The notes below the pieces were generated by a model. That model was not told the origin of the DNA and did no database searches. It saw only the letters and a program-made list of their open reading frames with translations. A DNA stretch of 42,035 bases from JAVJPJ01 sp040217295 (GTDB taxonomy: Bacteria > Pseudomonadota > Alphaproteobacteria > Rhodobacterales > Rhodobacteraceae), in contig CAYWTM010000015.1 in the NCBI GenBank assembly GCA_964460185.1, positions 1 through 42,035 of the forward strand. The letters run 5' to 3'. Below are positions 8,353 to 16,977 of this stretch, piece after piece. Within the stretch, counting starts at the first letter, position 1. Every line of letters starts with the position of its first letter. Made by a program: the position numbers and the translations under genes.

Positions 8353-9171
8353 TCAGGTCATCAGATCGTAGTCGAGGATCCTGCCCCGCCAATAGGCATG
8401 GTATCCATCGGGGTAGACATATCCGACCTCTCCCGCGCGGGGAATGGTGCGCCCCCCGATCTGCCCGTAATCCGTGAACGAACCGCGCCATGGCCGGGTG
8501 AACGTCGTGCCGTCGGGGGCGGTATCGGGCCGATCGGCCTGCATCTCCAGGATGTTGCCATGCCCGTCCAGATGCAGACGGACCGCAACGCGGTCGGCCG
8601 CGACCGCCAGCGACACCTCGACCTCGACGTCAGAGATCTTGCGCCAGACCAGGGCGGGATTGCCGGCGATCGCGTCCGGGGCCCATGCAAGTTCGGCCAG
8701 GTACCGCATCGCTTCGGCCCGGTCCGTGACGGGCCCGGCCATCGATGCCACGGGAACCGATCCGAACAGCGCGGCGTACAAGTGGCCCTGGCCCGCGACA
8801 AACGCGTCGATGACGGCGAAACGCGGGACGATCAGGCCCGGTTGACGAGCGATCCAGACAAACCCGGGCGCGCCAAGGCTGATATGCTGCACTGCCGGCA
8901 TCGGCACCCAGGGTTTGTCGGGCCCCATGCGAAATTGCGCATCCTGCACGATCCGCAGGGTGCGCCATCCGCCATCCCACTCGGCCCCATTGCGCAGCGC
9001 CGCATCGAGAAGGGGCGACGGCGCGTGACCGCGCGAGACCGGAGACGCTTTCGAAAGCGTGGCGACCAGCGCCGCGCCTTTTCGCCGAAATCCCTGCGCC
9101 ATCCACAGATGTGCGCCAAGCGCTGCCACTGCGATGGCACCTACGGCAAGAAGAGGAGTCAAGACATTCAT
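8353..9171 (-). CDS. DUF6544-like membrane-anchored protein of unknown function
   Basis: About 272 residues. The first ~20 (NVLTPLLAVGAIAVAALGAHLWMAQ) form a single N-terminal transmembrane or signal-anchor segment; the rest is a soluble domain with conserved-looking blocks GMWRTLRI-like (GGWRTLRIVQDAQFRMG), MRYLAELAWAPDAI and WRGSFTDYGQIGGRTIPRAGEVGY. This matches my memory of the DUF6544/DUF6920 proteins, which have a lipoprotein-carrier-like beta architecture and no known activity. I prefer the ATG at 9171 over the in-frame TTG at 9186, but neither has a strong ribosome site. It converges on the SRPBCC gene and diverges from xdhA. Family assignment is from recognition only. Confidence 0.75.
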   Translation of the reverse strand: MNVLTPLLAVGAIAVAALGAHLWMAQGFRRKGAALVATLSKASPVSRGHAPSPLLDAALRNGAEWDGGWRTLRIVQDAQFRMGPDKPWVPMPAVQHISLGAPGFVWIARQPGLIVPRFAVIDAFVAGQGHLYAALFGSVPVASMAGPVTDRAEAMRYLAELAWAPDAIAGNPALVWRKISDVEVEVSLAVAADRVAVRLHLDGHGNILEMQADRPDTAPDGTTFTRPWRGSFTDYGQIGGRTIPRAGEVGYVYPDGYHAYWRGRILDYDLMT

Positions 9172-9422
9172 GGTCGCGCGGCACAAATCCCAACCACAAG
9201 ACCGCTAGCAGGCGCGCGCCGGCCCGTCATTGACACGGGTCAATTGCACGAAATCACGGCATATGCCCGGTTTCGCGGCGCTGTGGTCGTCTCGGGGGTT
9301 GCAATGCCGCTGCAAGCCCGGTTTTCTACTCTACGGTCAAATATGCAAACGGGGCCGCCTTCTACGCCGCATCGAAGGCCGGACGACCACCTCGATCTTG
9401 GTAGCGCGGCTGGCAATTTGGC
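9172..9422 (+). promoter_or_regulatory. Upstream region of the xdh operon with two inverted repeats
   Basis: A 251-nt gap between the divergent DUF6544-like gene and xdhA. It holds a TTGAC-ACGG-GTCAA inverted repeat (9231-9244), whose left arm also reads as a consensus -35 TTGACA, and a TTGCA-N7-TGCAA inverted repeat (about 9299-9315). Neither can be tied to a regulator from this window. The xdhA ATG has no strong Shine-Dalgarno sequence. The main promoter of the xdh/transporter operon should lie here. Confidence 0.4.
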
Positions 9423-10814
9423 ATGAGTATCCGGTTTCTTCTGAACGGGGAACCGCAGGACGTGGAGGTCGACGCGACCGTCACGCTGCTGGATTGGCTG
9501 CGCGAGGCGCGCGGGCTGAAGGGCACCAAGGAGGGCTGCAACGAAGGCGATTGCGGGGCCTGCACGGTGATGGTCACGGACGATGCGGGCGCGCGGGCGC
9601 TGAACGCGTGTATCTTGTTCGTGCCGCAACTGGACGGCAAGGCCGTGCGCACGGTCGAAGGTCTCGCCGGGCCCGAGGGGCAATTGCACCCGGTGCAACG
9701 CGCGATGGTGGACCATCACGGGTCGCAATGCGGGTTCTGCACGCCGGGCTTCGTGGTCTCCATGGCGACTGCGCATCTCAACGGCGCGCAGGATTTCGAC
9801 GATCAGCTTGCGGGCAACCTGTGCCGCTGCACGGGCTATGCGCCGATCATCCGCGCCGCGCAGGCCGCAGCCGCCGATCCTGTCCCCGAATGGATGCTGG
9901 ACGACGCCGAGGCGATTGACCTGCTGGTCAGCGATGGCGCCGGGACGGCCGGGGAAATAGCACCCTATATCCCGCGATCCGCGGACGCGCTGGCCCAATG
10001 GTACGAGGCCCATCCCGACGCGACGCTGATTGCCGGGGCCACGGATGTGGGGTTGTGGGTGACCAAGGGCCTGCGCGACCTGGCGCCTGTGGCATTCCTG
10101 AACCAATGCGCAGATTTGCGCGAGATTGTCGAAGACGCGGAAACAATCCGCATCGGGGCCATGACCACCCTGACCGATCTGCTGCCGGTCATGGCCGCGC
10201 GCCATCCCGGATTTGCCGAAATGATCCGGCGCTATGGCTCGGTCCAGGTGCGCAATGCCGCGACCGTGGGCGGCAATATCGCCAATGGCTCGCCCATCGG
10301 GGACAGTCCCCCGGCACTGATCGCATTGGCGGCCACGCTGCATCTGCGCAAGGGTGACGCACGGCGCGCACTCCCGCTTGAGGATTTCTTTCTGGAGTAC
10401 GGCAGGCAGGATCGCGAACCCGGCGAATTCGTCGAGGCCGTAAGCCTGCCGGTACAGCCCGATCGCCTGCGGTGCTACAAGCTGTCGAAACGGTTCGACC
10501 AGGATATCTCTGCCGTGTGCGGGTGTTTCAACATCACGGTCGAGGATGGTGTCGTGACAGCGGCCCGCATCGCCTTTGGCGGCATGGCGGGCATTCCCAA
10601 ACGCGCCGCAAATGTCGAGGCATTGCTGATCGGCAAGCCATGGGATGAGGCACATGTCGCGGCGGCACAGGCGGGCTTTGTCGATGATTTCAGCCCGTTG
10701 AGCGATATGCGCGCCTCGGCTGCCTATCGGTTGCGCAGCGCGCAAGGGATGCTGATGCGCTATTTCCTCGAGATGTCGGGCACAGCGGTGAACGTGCTGG
10801 AGGTGCGGGCATGA
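9423..10814 (+). CDS. xdhA: Xanthine dehydrogenase small subunit (2Fe-2S and FAD)
   Basis: The 463-residue electron-transfer subunit of the XdhAB enzyme that oxidises hypoxanthine to xanthine and uric acid in the cytoplasm; the length matches Rhodobacter capsulatus XdhA. The N-terminal plant-type ferredoxin domain has C39, C44, C47 and C63. The second, all-helical [2Fe-2S] domain has C103-GF-C106 and C134-R-C136 (NLCRCTGYAPI). The FAD domain follows (residues ~170-345, with NAATVGGNIANGSPIGDSPP), then a CO-dehydrogenase flavoprotein C-terminal domain ending around 455. Its stop overlaps the xdhB ATG by 4 nt. It is the first gene of a seven-gene overlap-coupled series that runs into a nucleoside-type ABC transporter. 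Confidence 0.97.
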   Translation: MSIRFLLNGEPQDVEVDATVTLLDWLREARGLKGTKEGCNEGDCGACTVMVTDDAGARALNACILFVPQLDGKAVRTVEGLAGPEGQLHPVQRAMVDHHGSQCGFCTPGFVVSMATAHLNGAQDFDDQLAGNLCRCTGYAPIIRAAQAAAADPVPEWMLDDAEAIDLLVSDGAGTAGEIAPYIPRSADALAQWYEAHPDATLIAGATDVGLWVTKGLRDLAPVAFLNQCADLREIVEDAETIRIGAMTTLTDLLPVMAARHPGFAEMIRRYGSVQVRNAATVGGNIANGSPIGDSPPALIALAATLHLRKGDARRALPLEDFFLEYGRQDREPGEFVEAVSLPVQPDRLRCYKLSKRFDQDISAVCGCFNITVEDGVVTAARIAFGGMAGIPKRAANVEALLIGKPWDEAHVAAAQAGFVDDFSPLSDMRASAAYRLRSAQGMLMRYFLEMSGTAVNVLEVRA

Positions 10815-13255
10815 GCGTTCACACCCCCCTGCCCCATGATGCGGCCTCGCTGCACGTCACGGGGGCCGCGCGATACGTGGATGACATACCGGTGCCGGCC
10901 GATTGCCTGCACCTGGCCTTTGGCATCAGCCGCATAGCGCACGGCCGGATCAGTGCCATGGACCTGGACGCCGTGCGCACCGCCCCCGGTGTGGTTGCGG
11001 TCTTGGCCGGAACCGATTTCAAGGTGATCCCGGATTGCTCCCCCTCGGCCCATGACGAACCGCTTTTGTCCGATGGTGCGGTGCATTACCTGGGACAACC
11101 CCTGTTCGTGGTGGCGGCCGTCAGCCACCTGGCGGCCCGCAAGGCGGCGAGCCTGGCCCGCGTGGACTATGCCGAAGACACCCCGATCCTGAGCATCGAC
11201 GACGCCCTGGCGGCGGGGTCCATCTACGAGGAAGGGCCCCGGATCTACGCCAAGGGCGATATCGAAGCGGCGCTGGCGGGCGCGGATGAACTGCTGGAAG
11301 GCACGCTGGAGATCGGCGGCCAGGAACATTTCTACCTGGAGGGTCAGGCCGCCCTCGTGATGCCGCAGGAAGGCGGCGACATGATCGTGCAGTCCTCGAC
11401 CCAGCACCCGACCGAGATCCAGCACAAGGTGGCCGATGCCCTGGGCCTGCCGATGCATGCGGTGCGGGTCGAAGTGCGCCGGATGGGTGGCGGGTTTGGC
11501 GGAAAGGAAAGCCAGGGCAACCACCTGGCCATCGCTTGCGCCGTGATGGCCGCGCGCACCGGGCGGCCCTGCAAGATGCGCTACGACCGCGACGATGATT
11601 TCCTGATCACGGGCAAACGCCACGATGCGAGGATCAGTTACCGCGTGGGATTTGACCGTGAGGGGCGGATCGCGGGAGTGGATTTCACCCAGATGATCCG
11701 CTGCGGCTGGTCCATGGACCTGTCCCTGCCGGTGGCGGACCGGGCGATGCTGCATGCCGACAATGCCTATGACCTGCCGGCCTGCCGCATCACCTCGCAC
11801 CGGTTGAGGACCAATACCCAAAGCGCCACCGCCTATCGCGGGTTCGGCGGGCCGCAGGGAATGTTGGGCATCGAGCGGGTCATGGATCATGTCGCTCATC
11901 ACCTGGGGCGCGATCCGCTGCAGGTGCGGCGCGCGAATTATTATGCCGAGGCGCATGGGGCAGCTGTCGAAGCCTCCGGCGGGGATATTTTTGAAACAGA
12001 GAAGCCGGGGCGGTTGGACACCGCCGGCCTTGCCGGGCGGGGATCGGTGAACGTCGACACCGGATCGGGAGGCGCGCATCGGTTCGGCGGGTCGCATTCG
12101 CCTGGGCAGGTGGCGGCGCGGGACGGGATGACGCCCTACGGAATGGCGGTCGAGGATTTCATCTTGCACGCGATGACCACGACGCTGGCCGTTTCATGTG
12201 ACTATGAAGGCCGCCGCGCGGCGGTGGCCGACTGGAACGCGCGCGAGCCGGTCCTGAAGAAGGGCATCGCGCTGACGCCGGTGAAATTCGGGATTTCCTT
12301 TACGCTGACCCATCTCAACCAGGCGGGCGCGCTGGTGCATGTCTACCAGGATGGTTCTATCCACATGAACCATGGCGGCACCGAGATGGGCCAGGGCCTG
12401 TTCCAGAAGGTGGCGCAGGTGGCGGCCGCGCGGTTCGGCGTGGCGCCGGACAGGGTCAGGATCACCGCGACGGACACCGCGAAGGTGCCCAACACCAGTG
12501 CGACGGCGGCCTCGTCCGGGTCCGACCTGAACGGGATGGCGGTCAAGGCGGCCTGCGACGAGATCCGGGGGCGGATCGCGTCGGTCGTGGCGCCCGCGTT
12601 GCAGGCGGACGCGGCGCAGGTCGTGTTCGAGGACGGGATGGTGCGCGCCGGCGCGGCCGCGATGACCTTCGAGGAGGCCGTGACACGGACCTACATGGCG
12701 CGCGTGTCGCTGAGCGCGACGGGGTTCTACAAGACCCCAAAGATCGAATGGGACCGGATTGCCGGTAAGGGCCGTCCGTTTTTCTATTTCGCCTATGGAG
12801 CGGCCTGCAGCGAAGTTGTGATCGACACCCTGACCGGCGAGAACCGGATCTTGCGGACAGATATCCTGCACGATGCGGGCGCCAGCCTGAACCCGGCGCT
12901 GGATATCGGGCAGATCGAGGGCGGCTTCGTGCAGGGCGCGGGATGGCTGACGACGGAGGAACTGGTCTGGGACGCCAAGGGCGCGCTGCGGACCCATGCG
13001 CCGTCCACCTACAAGATCCCGGCCTGTTCGGATCGGCCCGACATCTTCAATGTGGCGCTGTGGGACGCGGCCAACCGCGAAGACACGATCTATCGCTCCA
13101 AGGCGGTGGGAGAACCCCCTTTCATGTTGGGCATCAGCGTGCATTCCGCACTTGGCGCGGCCTGTGCGGCATGCGGGCCCCACTACCCGGACTTGCAGGC
13201 CCCGGCGACGGCAGAGGCGGTTCTGGCCGCCATCGACAGGGCGCGCGGCACATGA
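10811..13255 (+). CDS. xdhB: Xanthine dehydrogenase molybdopterin-binding large subunit, with internal insertion
   Basis: The 814-residue Mo-cofactor subunit that hydroxylates hypoxanthine and xanthine. Active-site residues are present: E233 in GGGFGGKES, R311 in VADRAMLHADN, the substrate-flanking aromatic region TAYRGFGGPQ, and the catalytic base E768 in KAVGEPPF. In R. capsulatus XdhB these are E232, R310 and E730, so the first two keep an offset of +1 while the last is shifted by +38. About 37 extra residues therefore lie between them. The excess maps to residues ~383-440, between RRANYY and TPYGMAVEDF, a glycine-rich stretch whose DNA includes a copy of the intergenic repeat tail (11984-12003). 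The frame stays open, so the protein is probably functional. It overlaps xdhC by 4 nt. Confidence 0.96.
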   Translation: MSVHTPLPHDAASLHVTGAARYVDDIPVPADCLHLAFGISRIAHGRISAMDLDAVRTAPGVVAVLAGTDFKVIPDCSPSAHDEPLLSDGAVHYLGQPLFVVAAVSHLAARKAASLARVDYAEDTPILSIDDALAAGSIYEEGPRIYAKGDIEAALAGADELLEGTLEIGGQEHFYLEGQAALVMPQEGGDMIVQSSTQHPTEIQHKVADALGLPMHAVRVEVRRMGGGFGGKESQGNHLAIACAVMAARTGRPCKMRYDRDDDFLITGKRHDARISYRVGFDREGRIAGVDFTQMIRCGWSMDLSLPVADRAMLHADNAYDLPACRITSHRLRTNTQSATAYRGFGGPQGMLGIERVMDHVAHHLGRDPLQVRRANYYAEAHGAAVEASGGDIFETEKPGRLDTAGLAGRGSVNVDTGSGGAHRFGGSHSPGQVAARDGMTPYGMAVEDFILHAMTTTLAVSCDYEGRRAAVADWNAREPVLKKGIALTPVKFGISFTLTHLNQAGALVHVYQDGSIHMNHGGTEMGQGLFQKVAQVAAARFGVAPDRVRITATDTAKVPNTSATAASSGSDLNGMAVKAACDEIRGRIASVVAPALQADAAQVVFEDGMVRAGAAAMTFEEAVTRTYMARVSLSATGFYKTPKIEWDRIAGKGRPFFYFAYGAACSEVVIDTLTGENRILRTDILHDAGASLNPALDIGQIEGGFVQGAGWLTTEELVWDAKGALRTHAPSTYKIPACSDRPDIFNVALWDAANREDTIYRSKAVGEPPFMLGISVHSALGAACAACGPHYPDLQAPATAEAVLAAIDRARGT
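11984..12003 (+). repeat. Intergenic repeat tail embedded in xdhB coding sequence
   Basis: GATATTTTTGAAACAGAGAA matches the tail of the intergenic element at 1351-1370 at 19 of 20 positions, and the preceding GCCTCC...GGGG also resembles the bases before that tail. It is read in frame as part of DIFETEK within the xdhB insertion. The upstream hairpin part of the element is not recognisable, so it is partial or eroded. Confidence 0.7.
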
Positions 13256-14025
13256 GCGCGATCCGCGTCACTGTGGGATCGGTCCTTGGCTCTGCCCCGC
13301 GCGAGGCGGGCGCGGCGATGCTGGTGTCCGGCGACCGGATCGAAGGCACGATCGGGGGCGGCGCGCTGGAATGGGAAGCGATGCGACATGCACGGCAGAT
13401 GCTGGCGGACGGTGCGACCTATGCCGAACGAAGACTCTCCCTCGGCCCCGAGTTGGGTCAGTGCTGCGGCGGGGCGGTGACGCTGGTCTTCGAGGCGGCC
13501 GAAGGCGTGCCGCCGCGCGGCGGATCGGCTCTTTGGGTCTGGGGGGCCGGCCATGTGGGCCGCGCCATCGTGGGCGCCATGGCACCGTTGCCCCAATTCG
13601 CGATCACATGGGTGGATACAGCGCAGGATCGGTTTCCCGACCCCGTGCCGGAGGGCGTCGACAGGGTGGTCGCAGCAGAGCCCGCGCGCCTGATGGCCCA
13701 TGCGCCCCGGGAGGCGATGCATCTGATCTTGACCTATAGTCACGAGATCGACCTGGCCCTGTGCCACGCGGCGCTGGGTCGGGGATTTGACCATTGCGGA
13801 CTGATCGGATCGGCCACCAAATGGGCCCGGTTCAGAACCCGGTTGCGCCAATTGGGCCATTTCGATGCTGAAATATCGCGCATCACCTGCCCGATCGGCG
13901 ATCCGGAGCTTGGCAAACACCCGCAGGCCATTGCCGTTGGGGTGGCTGCGCGGCTACTGAATAGGCATATGCACAAGGAATCGGCACAACTGCCGAGTCA
14001 TCGGGGGATGGTGAAACACACGTGA
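13252..14025 (+). CDS. xdhC: XdhC, molybdenum cofactor insertion/maturation protein
   Basis: A 257-residue protein of the XdhC/CoxI family. In R. capsulatus XdhC binds Moco, promotes its sulfuration and delivers it to XdhB; it is not part of the mature enzyme. The N-terminal domain has the family block VTVGSVLGSAPREAGAAMLV, GTIGGGALEWEAMRHAR and the cysteine motif QCCGGAVTL. The C-terminal Rossmann-like domain carries GAGHVGRAIVGAM (residues ~97-109) and the conserved YSHEIDLALCHAAL and GLIGSATKWARF. The ATG at 13252 overlaps the xdhB stop (ATGA), which decides the start. Its own stop overlaps the GTG start of the ABC ATPase. Presence of xdhC means the operon can build a complete enzyme. Confidence 0.95.
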   Translation: MSAIRVTVGSVLGSAPREAGAAMLVSGDRIEGTIGGGALEWEAMRHARQMLADGATYAERRLSLGPELGQCCGGAVTLVFEAAEGVPPRGGSALWVWGAGHVGRAIVGAMAPLPQFAITWVDTAQDRFPDPVPEGVDRVVAAEPARLMAHAPREAMHLILTYSHEIDLALCHAALGRGFDHCGLIGSATKWARFRTRLRQLGHFDAEISRITCPIGDPELGKHPQAIAVGVAARLLNRHMHKESAQLPSHRGMVKHT

Positions 14026-15548
14026 GCGCACTCCTTGAAATCGAGGGGCTGACAAAGGCCTATCCCGGTGTCGTGGCGAACGATGACGTGTCGTTTTCGA
14101 TCCAGCCCGGCGAGGTGCATGCGCTGTTGGGCGAAAATGGCGCGGGCAAATCCACGCTGGTCAAGATGATCTACGGCCTGGTGAAACCCGACCGGGGCAG
14201 CATGACCCTGAACGGCGCGCCATATGCGCCGTCCGAACCGCGCGCGGCGCGGGCATCGGGCGTGGCGATGGTGTTCCAGCACTTTTCCCTGTTCGAGGCG
14301 CTGAGCGTCGCCGAGAATATCGCGCTTGGGATGGAACACCCGCCAAAACCGCGCGATCTGGCCACGCGCATCCGCGATGTAAGCGAAACCTACGGCCTGC
14401 CGCTGGATCCGGACCGGCTGGTGGGCGATCTTTCGGCGGGCGAACGCCAGCGCGTCGAAATCATCCGCTGCCTGTTGCAAGATCCCAAACTGCTGATCAT
14501 GGACGAGCCGACCTCGGTCCTGACCCCGCAGGAGGTCGAGATCCTGTTCCACACGCTCCGGACGCTAAGCACACAGGGCACGGCGATCTTGTATATCTCC
14601 CACAAGCTGGAAGAGATCCGCACCCTGTGTGATGCGGCCACGATCCTGCGTTTGGGAAAGAAGGTGGGTGAATGCACCCCGCGCGAGGTAACGGCCGCGC
14701 ATATGGCCGAGTTGATGGTCGGCAAATCGCTCAGCGTGCCGGCCCGTGCCGAAAGCCCCCCCGGCGAGGTGTTGTTGCAGGTCAGCGGCCTGTCGCTGGC
14801 GCCGGCATCACCCTTTGGCACCACGCTGCGAGATGTGTCGCTGGAGGTGCGCGCCGGCGAGGTTCTGGGCATCGGTGGCGTTGCAGGCAATGGGCAGGAC
14901 GAATTGCTGGCGGCCCTGTCGGGCGAGACGACGGTGGCAGCGGATGCGATCAGTCTGAAAGGTGCGCCCGTGGGTGGCCTTGGCCCCAATGCGCGACGCG
15001 TTCTTGGCCTGCTCTGCGCGCCCGAGGAACGGTTGGGCCATGCGGCGGCCCCCGATATGAGCCTGACGGAAAACGCGGTTCTGACCGCGCGACTGCGGCA
15101 GGGATTGGACCAGCGCGGGTTCGTGAACTGGGGTGCTGCGCGCGGGTTCGCGCAAAGGGTCATCGCGGAGTTCGATGTCCGGACGCCCGGGCCGGATGTG
15201 GCCGCGCGGGCCTTGTCGGGCGGCAATCTGCAGAAATACGTGATCGGCCGCGAGATCTTGCAAGATCCGGTCGTTCTGGTGGTCAACCAGCCTACCTGGG
15301 GCGTGGATGCCTCGGCGGCGGCCGCGATCCGGCAGGCGCTGCTGGATCTGGCCAATGGCGGGGCGGCGGTGGTGGTGATCAGCCAGGACCTGGACGAGTT
15401 GCTCGAGATTTCGGACAGGTTCTGTGCCCTGAATGAAGGACGGCTGAGCCCGTCACGGCCTGCACGTGGGCTGACCATGGAAGAGATCGGGCTGATGTTG
15501 GGCGGCGCCCATGGCATGCATGACATCCATGCGGAGGCCGCGACATGA
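14022..15548 (+). CDS. Nucleoside/purine-type ABC transporter ATP-binding protein (two NBDs)
   Basis: A 508-residue cytoplasmic ATPase with two fused nucleotide-binding domains, as in the BMP-associated nucleoside importers (RnsB/NupA/YufO group). NBD1 is canonical: Walker A GENGAGKST (residues 37-45), signature LSAGERQRVE, Walker B LLIMDEPTSVL, then ISHKLEEI. NBD2 has a weakened Walker A (GVAGNGQDELL), a good signature (LSGGNLQKYV) and a Walker B region reading VLVVNQPTWGVD. The acidic Walker B and catalytic positions are replaced by N and Q, so NBD2 is probably a degenerate site, as is common in this family. The GTG start overlaps the xdhC stop by 4 nt, and its stop overlaps the permease start. 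Purines or nucleosides are the likely substrate from context. Confidence 0.95.
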   Translation: MSALLEIEGLTKAYPGVVANDDVSFSIQPGEVHALLGENGAGKSTLVKMIYGLVKPDRGSMTLNGAPYAPSEPRAARASGVAMVFQHFSLFEALSVAENIALGMEHPPKPRDLATRIRDVSETYGLPLDPDRLVGDLSAGERQRVEIIRCLLQDPKLLIMDEPTSVLTPQEVEILFHTLRTLSTQGTAILYISHKLEEIRTLCDAATILRLGKKVGECTPREVTAAHMAELMVGKSLSVPARAESPPGEVLLQVSGLSLAPASPFGTTLRDVSLEVRAGEVLGIGGVAGNGQDELLAALSGETTVAADAISLKGAPVGGLGPNARRVLGLLCAPEERLGHAAAPDMSLTENAVLTARLRQGLDQRGFVNWGAARGFAQRVIAEFDVRTPGPDVAARALSGGNLQKYVIGREILQDPVVLVVNQPTWGVDASAAAAIRQALLDLANGGAAVVVISQDLDELLEISDRFCALNEGRLSPSRPARGLTMEEIGLMLGGAHGMHDIHAEAAT

Positions 15549-16630
15549 TCCGGCTGGAAAAACGCCCCACACCCTCGCGCGGGTGGGTTCTGGGCGGGCC
15601 GATCCTGGCCGTTGTCCTGACAATGATCGCCGGCGGGATCATGTTCGCGCTACTGGGCAAGGATCCGTTCGAGGCGATCCGGATCATATTCTGGGATCCG
15701 TTGTTCGATGAACGGTTCGGTGCGTATTCGCGGCCGCAGCTCCTGGTGAAGGCCGGCCCCCTGATCCTGATCGCGATCGGGCTCAGCCTGGGGTTCAGGG
15801 CCGGCATCTGGAACATCGGGGCCGAGGGACAATACATCATAGGGGCCATCTGCGGCGCGGCCTTTGGTCTTGCGTTCTACCCGTCCGAAAACGTGCTGAT
15901 CTTTCCGGGCATGGTGATTGCAGGTGCCTTTGGCGGCTGGGCCTGGGCGATGATCCCCGCGATCCTCAAGACGCGGTTTCGAACCAATGAAATCCTGGTC
16001 TCGTTGTTGCTGGTCTATGTGGCCGAGGCGATCCTCGCCTCGGCGGCGACCAACTGGCTGCGCAACCCCGACGGCCAGGGGTTTCCAGGCAGCAGGAACC
16101 TGGCGCGTCACCCCGGCACCGACAACCCGGAACTGATCGCCAATTCCGGGATGCACTGGGGCGTGGTCGCGGCCTTCATCGCGGTCATCGCGGCCTACGT
16201 GATCATGAACCGCCATATACTGGGCTACCAGATCAAGCTGGCCGGGCAGGCGCCGCGCGCGGCGCGCTTTGGCGGGGTGGACCCCAACCGGCTGATCATC
16301 CTGTGCCTTGGCGTATCGGGCGCACTGGCGGGCATGGCGGGCCTGTTCGAAGTGTCGGGCCCGTCTGGCCTGATCAGCATCGATTTCAACGTGGGTTACG
16401 GCTTTACCGCGATCATCGTGGCGTTCCTGGGCCGGCTGAACCCGATCGGCATCTTGCTGGCGGGGCTGTTGATGGCGCTGACATTCATCGGTGGTGAACT
16501 GGCGCAACTGATCATGGGCATTCCCGCCCCCGCCATCCAGGCGTTTCAGGGCATGCTGTTGTTCTTCTTGCTGGCGCTGGACGTGCTGGCGAATTTCCGG
16601 CTGAAATGGCGACGGGAGGCCATGGCATGA
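15545..16630 (+). CDS. ABC transporter permease, nucleoside/BMP type (first)
   Basis: A 361-residue inner-membrane permease of the branched-chain/ribose/nucleoside superfamily (BPD_transp_2), in the position of RnsC/NupB/YufP. A first transmembrane segment (GPILAVVLTMIAGGIMFALL) is followed by the periplasmic DPFEAIRIIFWDPLFDERFGAYSRPQLLVKAGPL region, then GLSLGFRAGIWNIGAEGQYIIGA, which is a signature of this permease group, and about seven further hydrophobic spans ending QAFQGMLLFFLLALDVLANF. It overlaps the ATPase gene and the next small gene by 4 nt each. It should pair with the second permease at 16974 to form a heterodimeric channel. Confidence 0.94.
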   Translation: MIRLEKRPTPSRGWVLGGPILAVVLTMIAGGIMFALLGKDPFEAIRIIFWDPLFDERFGAYSRPQLLVKAGPLILIAIGLSLGFRAGIWNIGAEGQYIIGAICGAAFGLAFYPSENVLIFPGMVIAGAFGGWAWAMIPAILKTRFRTNEILVSLLLVYVAEAILASAATNWLRNPDGQGFPGSRNLARHPGTDNPELIANSGMHWGVVAAFIAVIAAYVIMNRHILGYQIKLAGQAPRAARFGGVDPNRLIILCLGVSGALAGMAGLFEVSGPSGLISIDFNVGYGFTAIIVAFLGRLNPIGILLAGLLMALTFIGGELAQLIMGIPAPAIQAFQGMLLFFLLALDVLANFRLKWRREAMA

Positions 16631-16977
16631 GCGACCGGCGGCGCATGGACCCGTTCGACTGGATCAGTGCGGCCTTCGTGGTGGCGCTCGGCGTCATGTT
16701 CGGCATCTTGGCCGACAATCTGGCGCGGCTGTCCGCTGCCACCTTCTGGCCGGTCCTCATCTTCAGCGTTGCATCGGTCTTCGGCGTGCTTGCGATCGAC
16801 AGGGCCGTAAGCTGGCTGCACGAACGGGTGTTTCCGAGCGGCATTCGCACGGTCCGACCGCCGAAGCCCGAGGGGCGTCGGCCCCTGGTCCTGCTGCTGA
16901 GCCTGCCCGCGGGCGGCGCGCTTGGCGTGGTCCTGGCAGCGCTGGGGTACGACAGAACAATCCCGGGGCTGACGTGA
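16627..16977 (+). CDS. Small three-helix membrane protein inside the ABC transporter operon
   Basis: A 116-residue protein that I do not recognise as a named family. It has three hydrophobic segments at about residues 12-31 (WISAAFVVALGVMFGILADN), 38-58 and 86-106 (PLVLLLSLPAGGALGVVLAA), with a basic proline-rich loop (FPSGIRTVRPPKPEGRRP) between the second and third. The start at 16627 is fixed by an ATGA overlap with the upstream permease, and its stop overlaps the GTG start of the downstream permease, so it is translated in step with both. BMP-type transporters normally need only ATPase, two permeases and a binding protein. This one may be an accessory membrane subunit, or a tripartite-tricarboxylate-TctB-like remnant. 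Both suggestions are inferences. Confidence 0.8.
   Translation: MSDRRRMDPFDWISAAFVVALGVMFGILADNLARLSAATFWPVLIFSVASVFGVLAIDRAVSWLHERVFPSGIRTVRPPKPEGRRPLVLLLSLPAGGALGVVLAALGYDRTIPGLT

Noticed and set aside
8336..8355. TGACCC/GGGTCA hairpin between the SRPBCC and DUF6544-like genes
   Set aside because: Only six base pairs with an 8-nt loop and no T-tract, overlapping the stop codon of the DUF6544-like gene; too weak to call a terminator.
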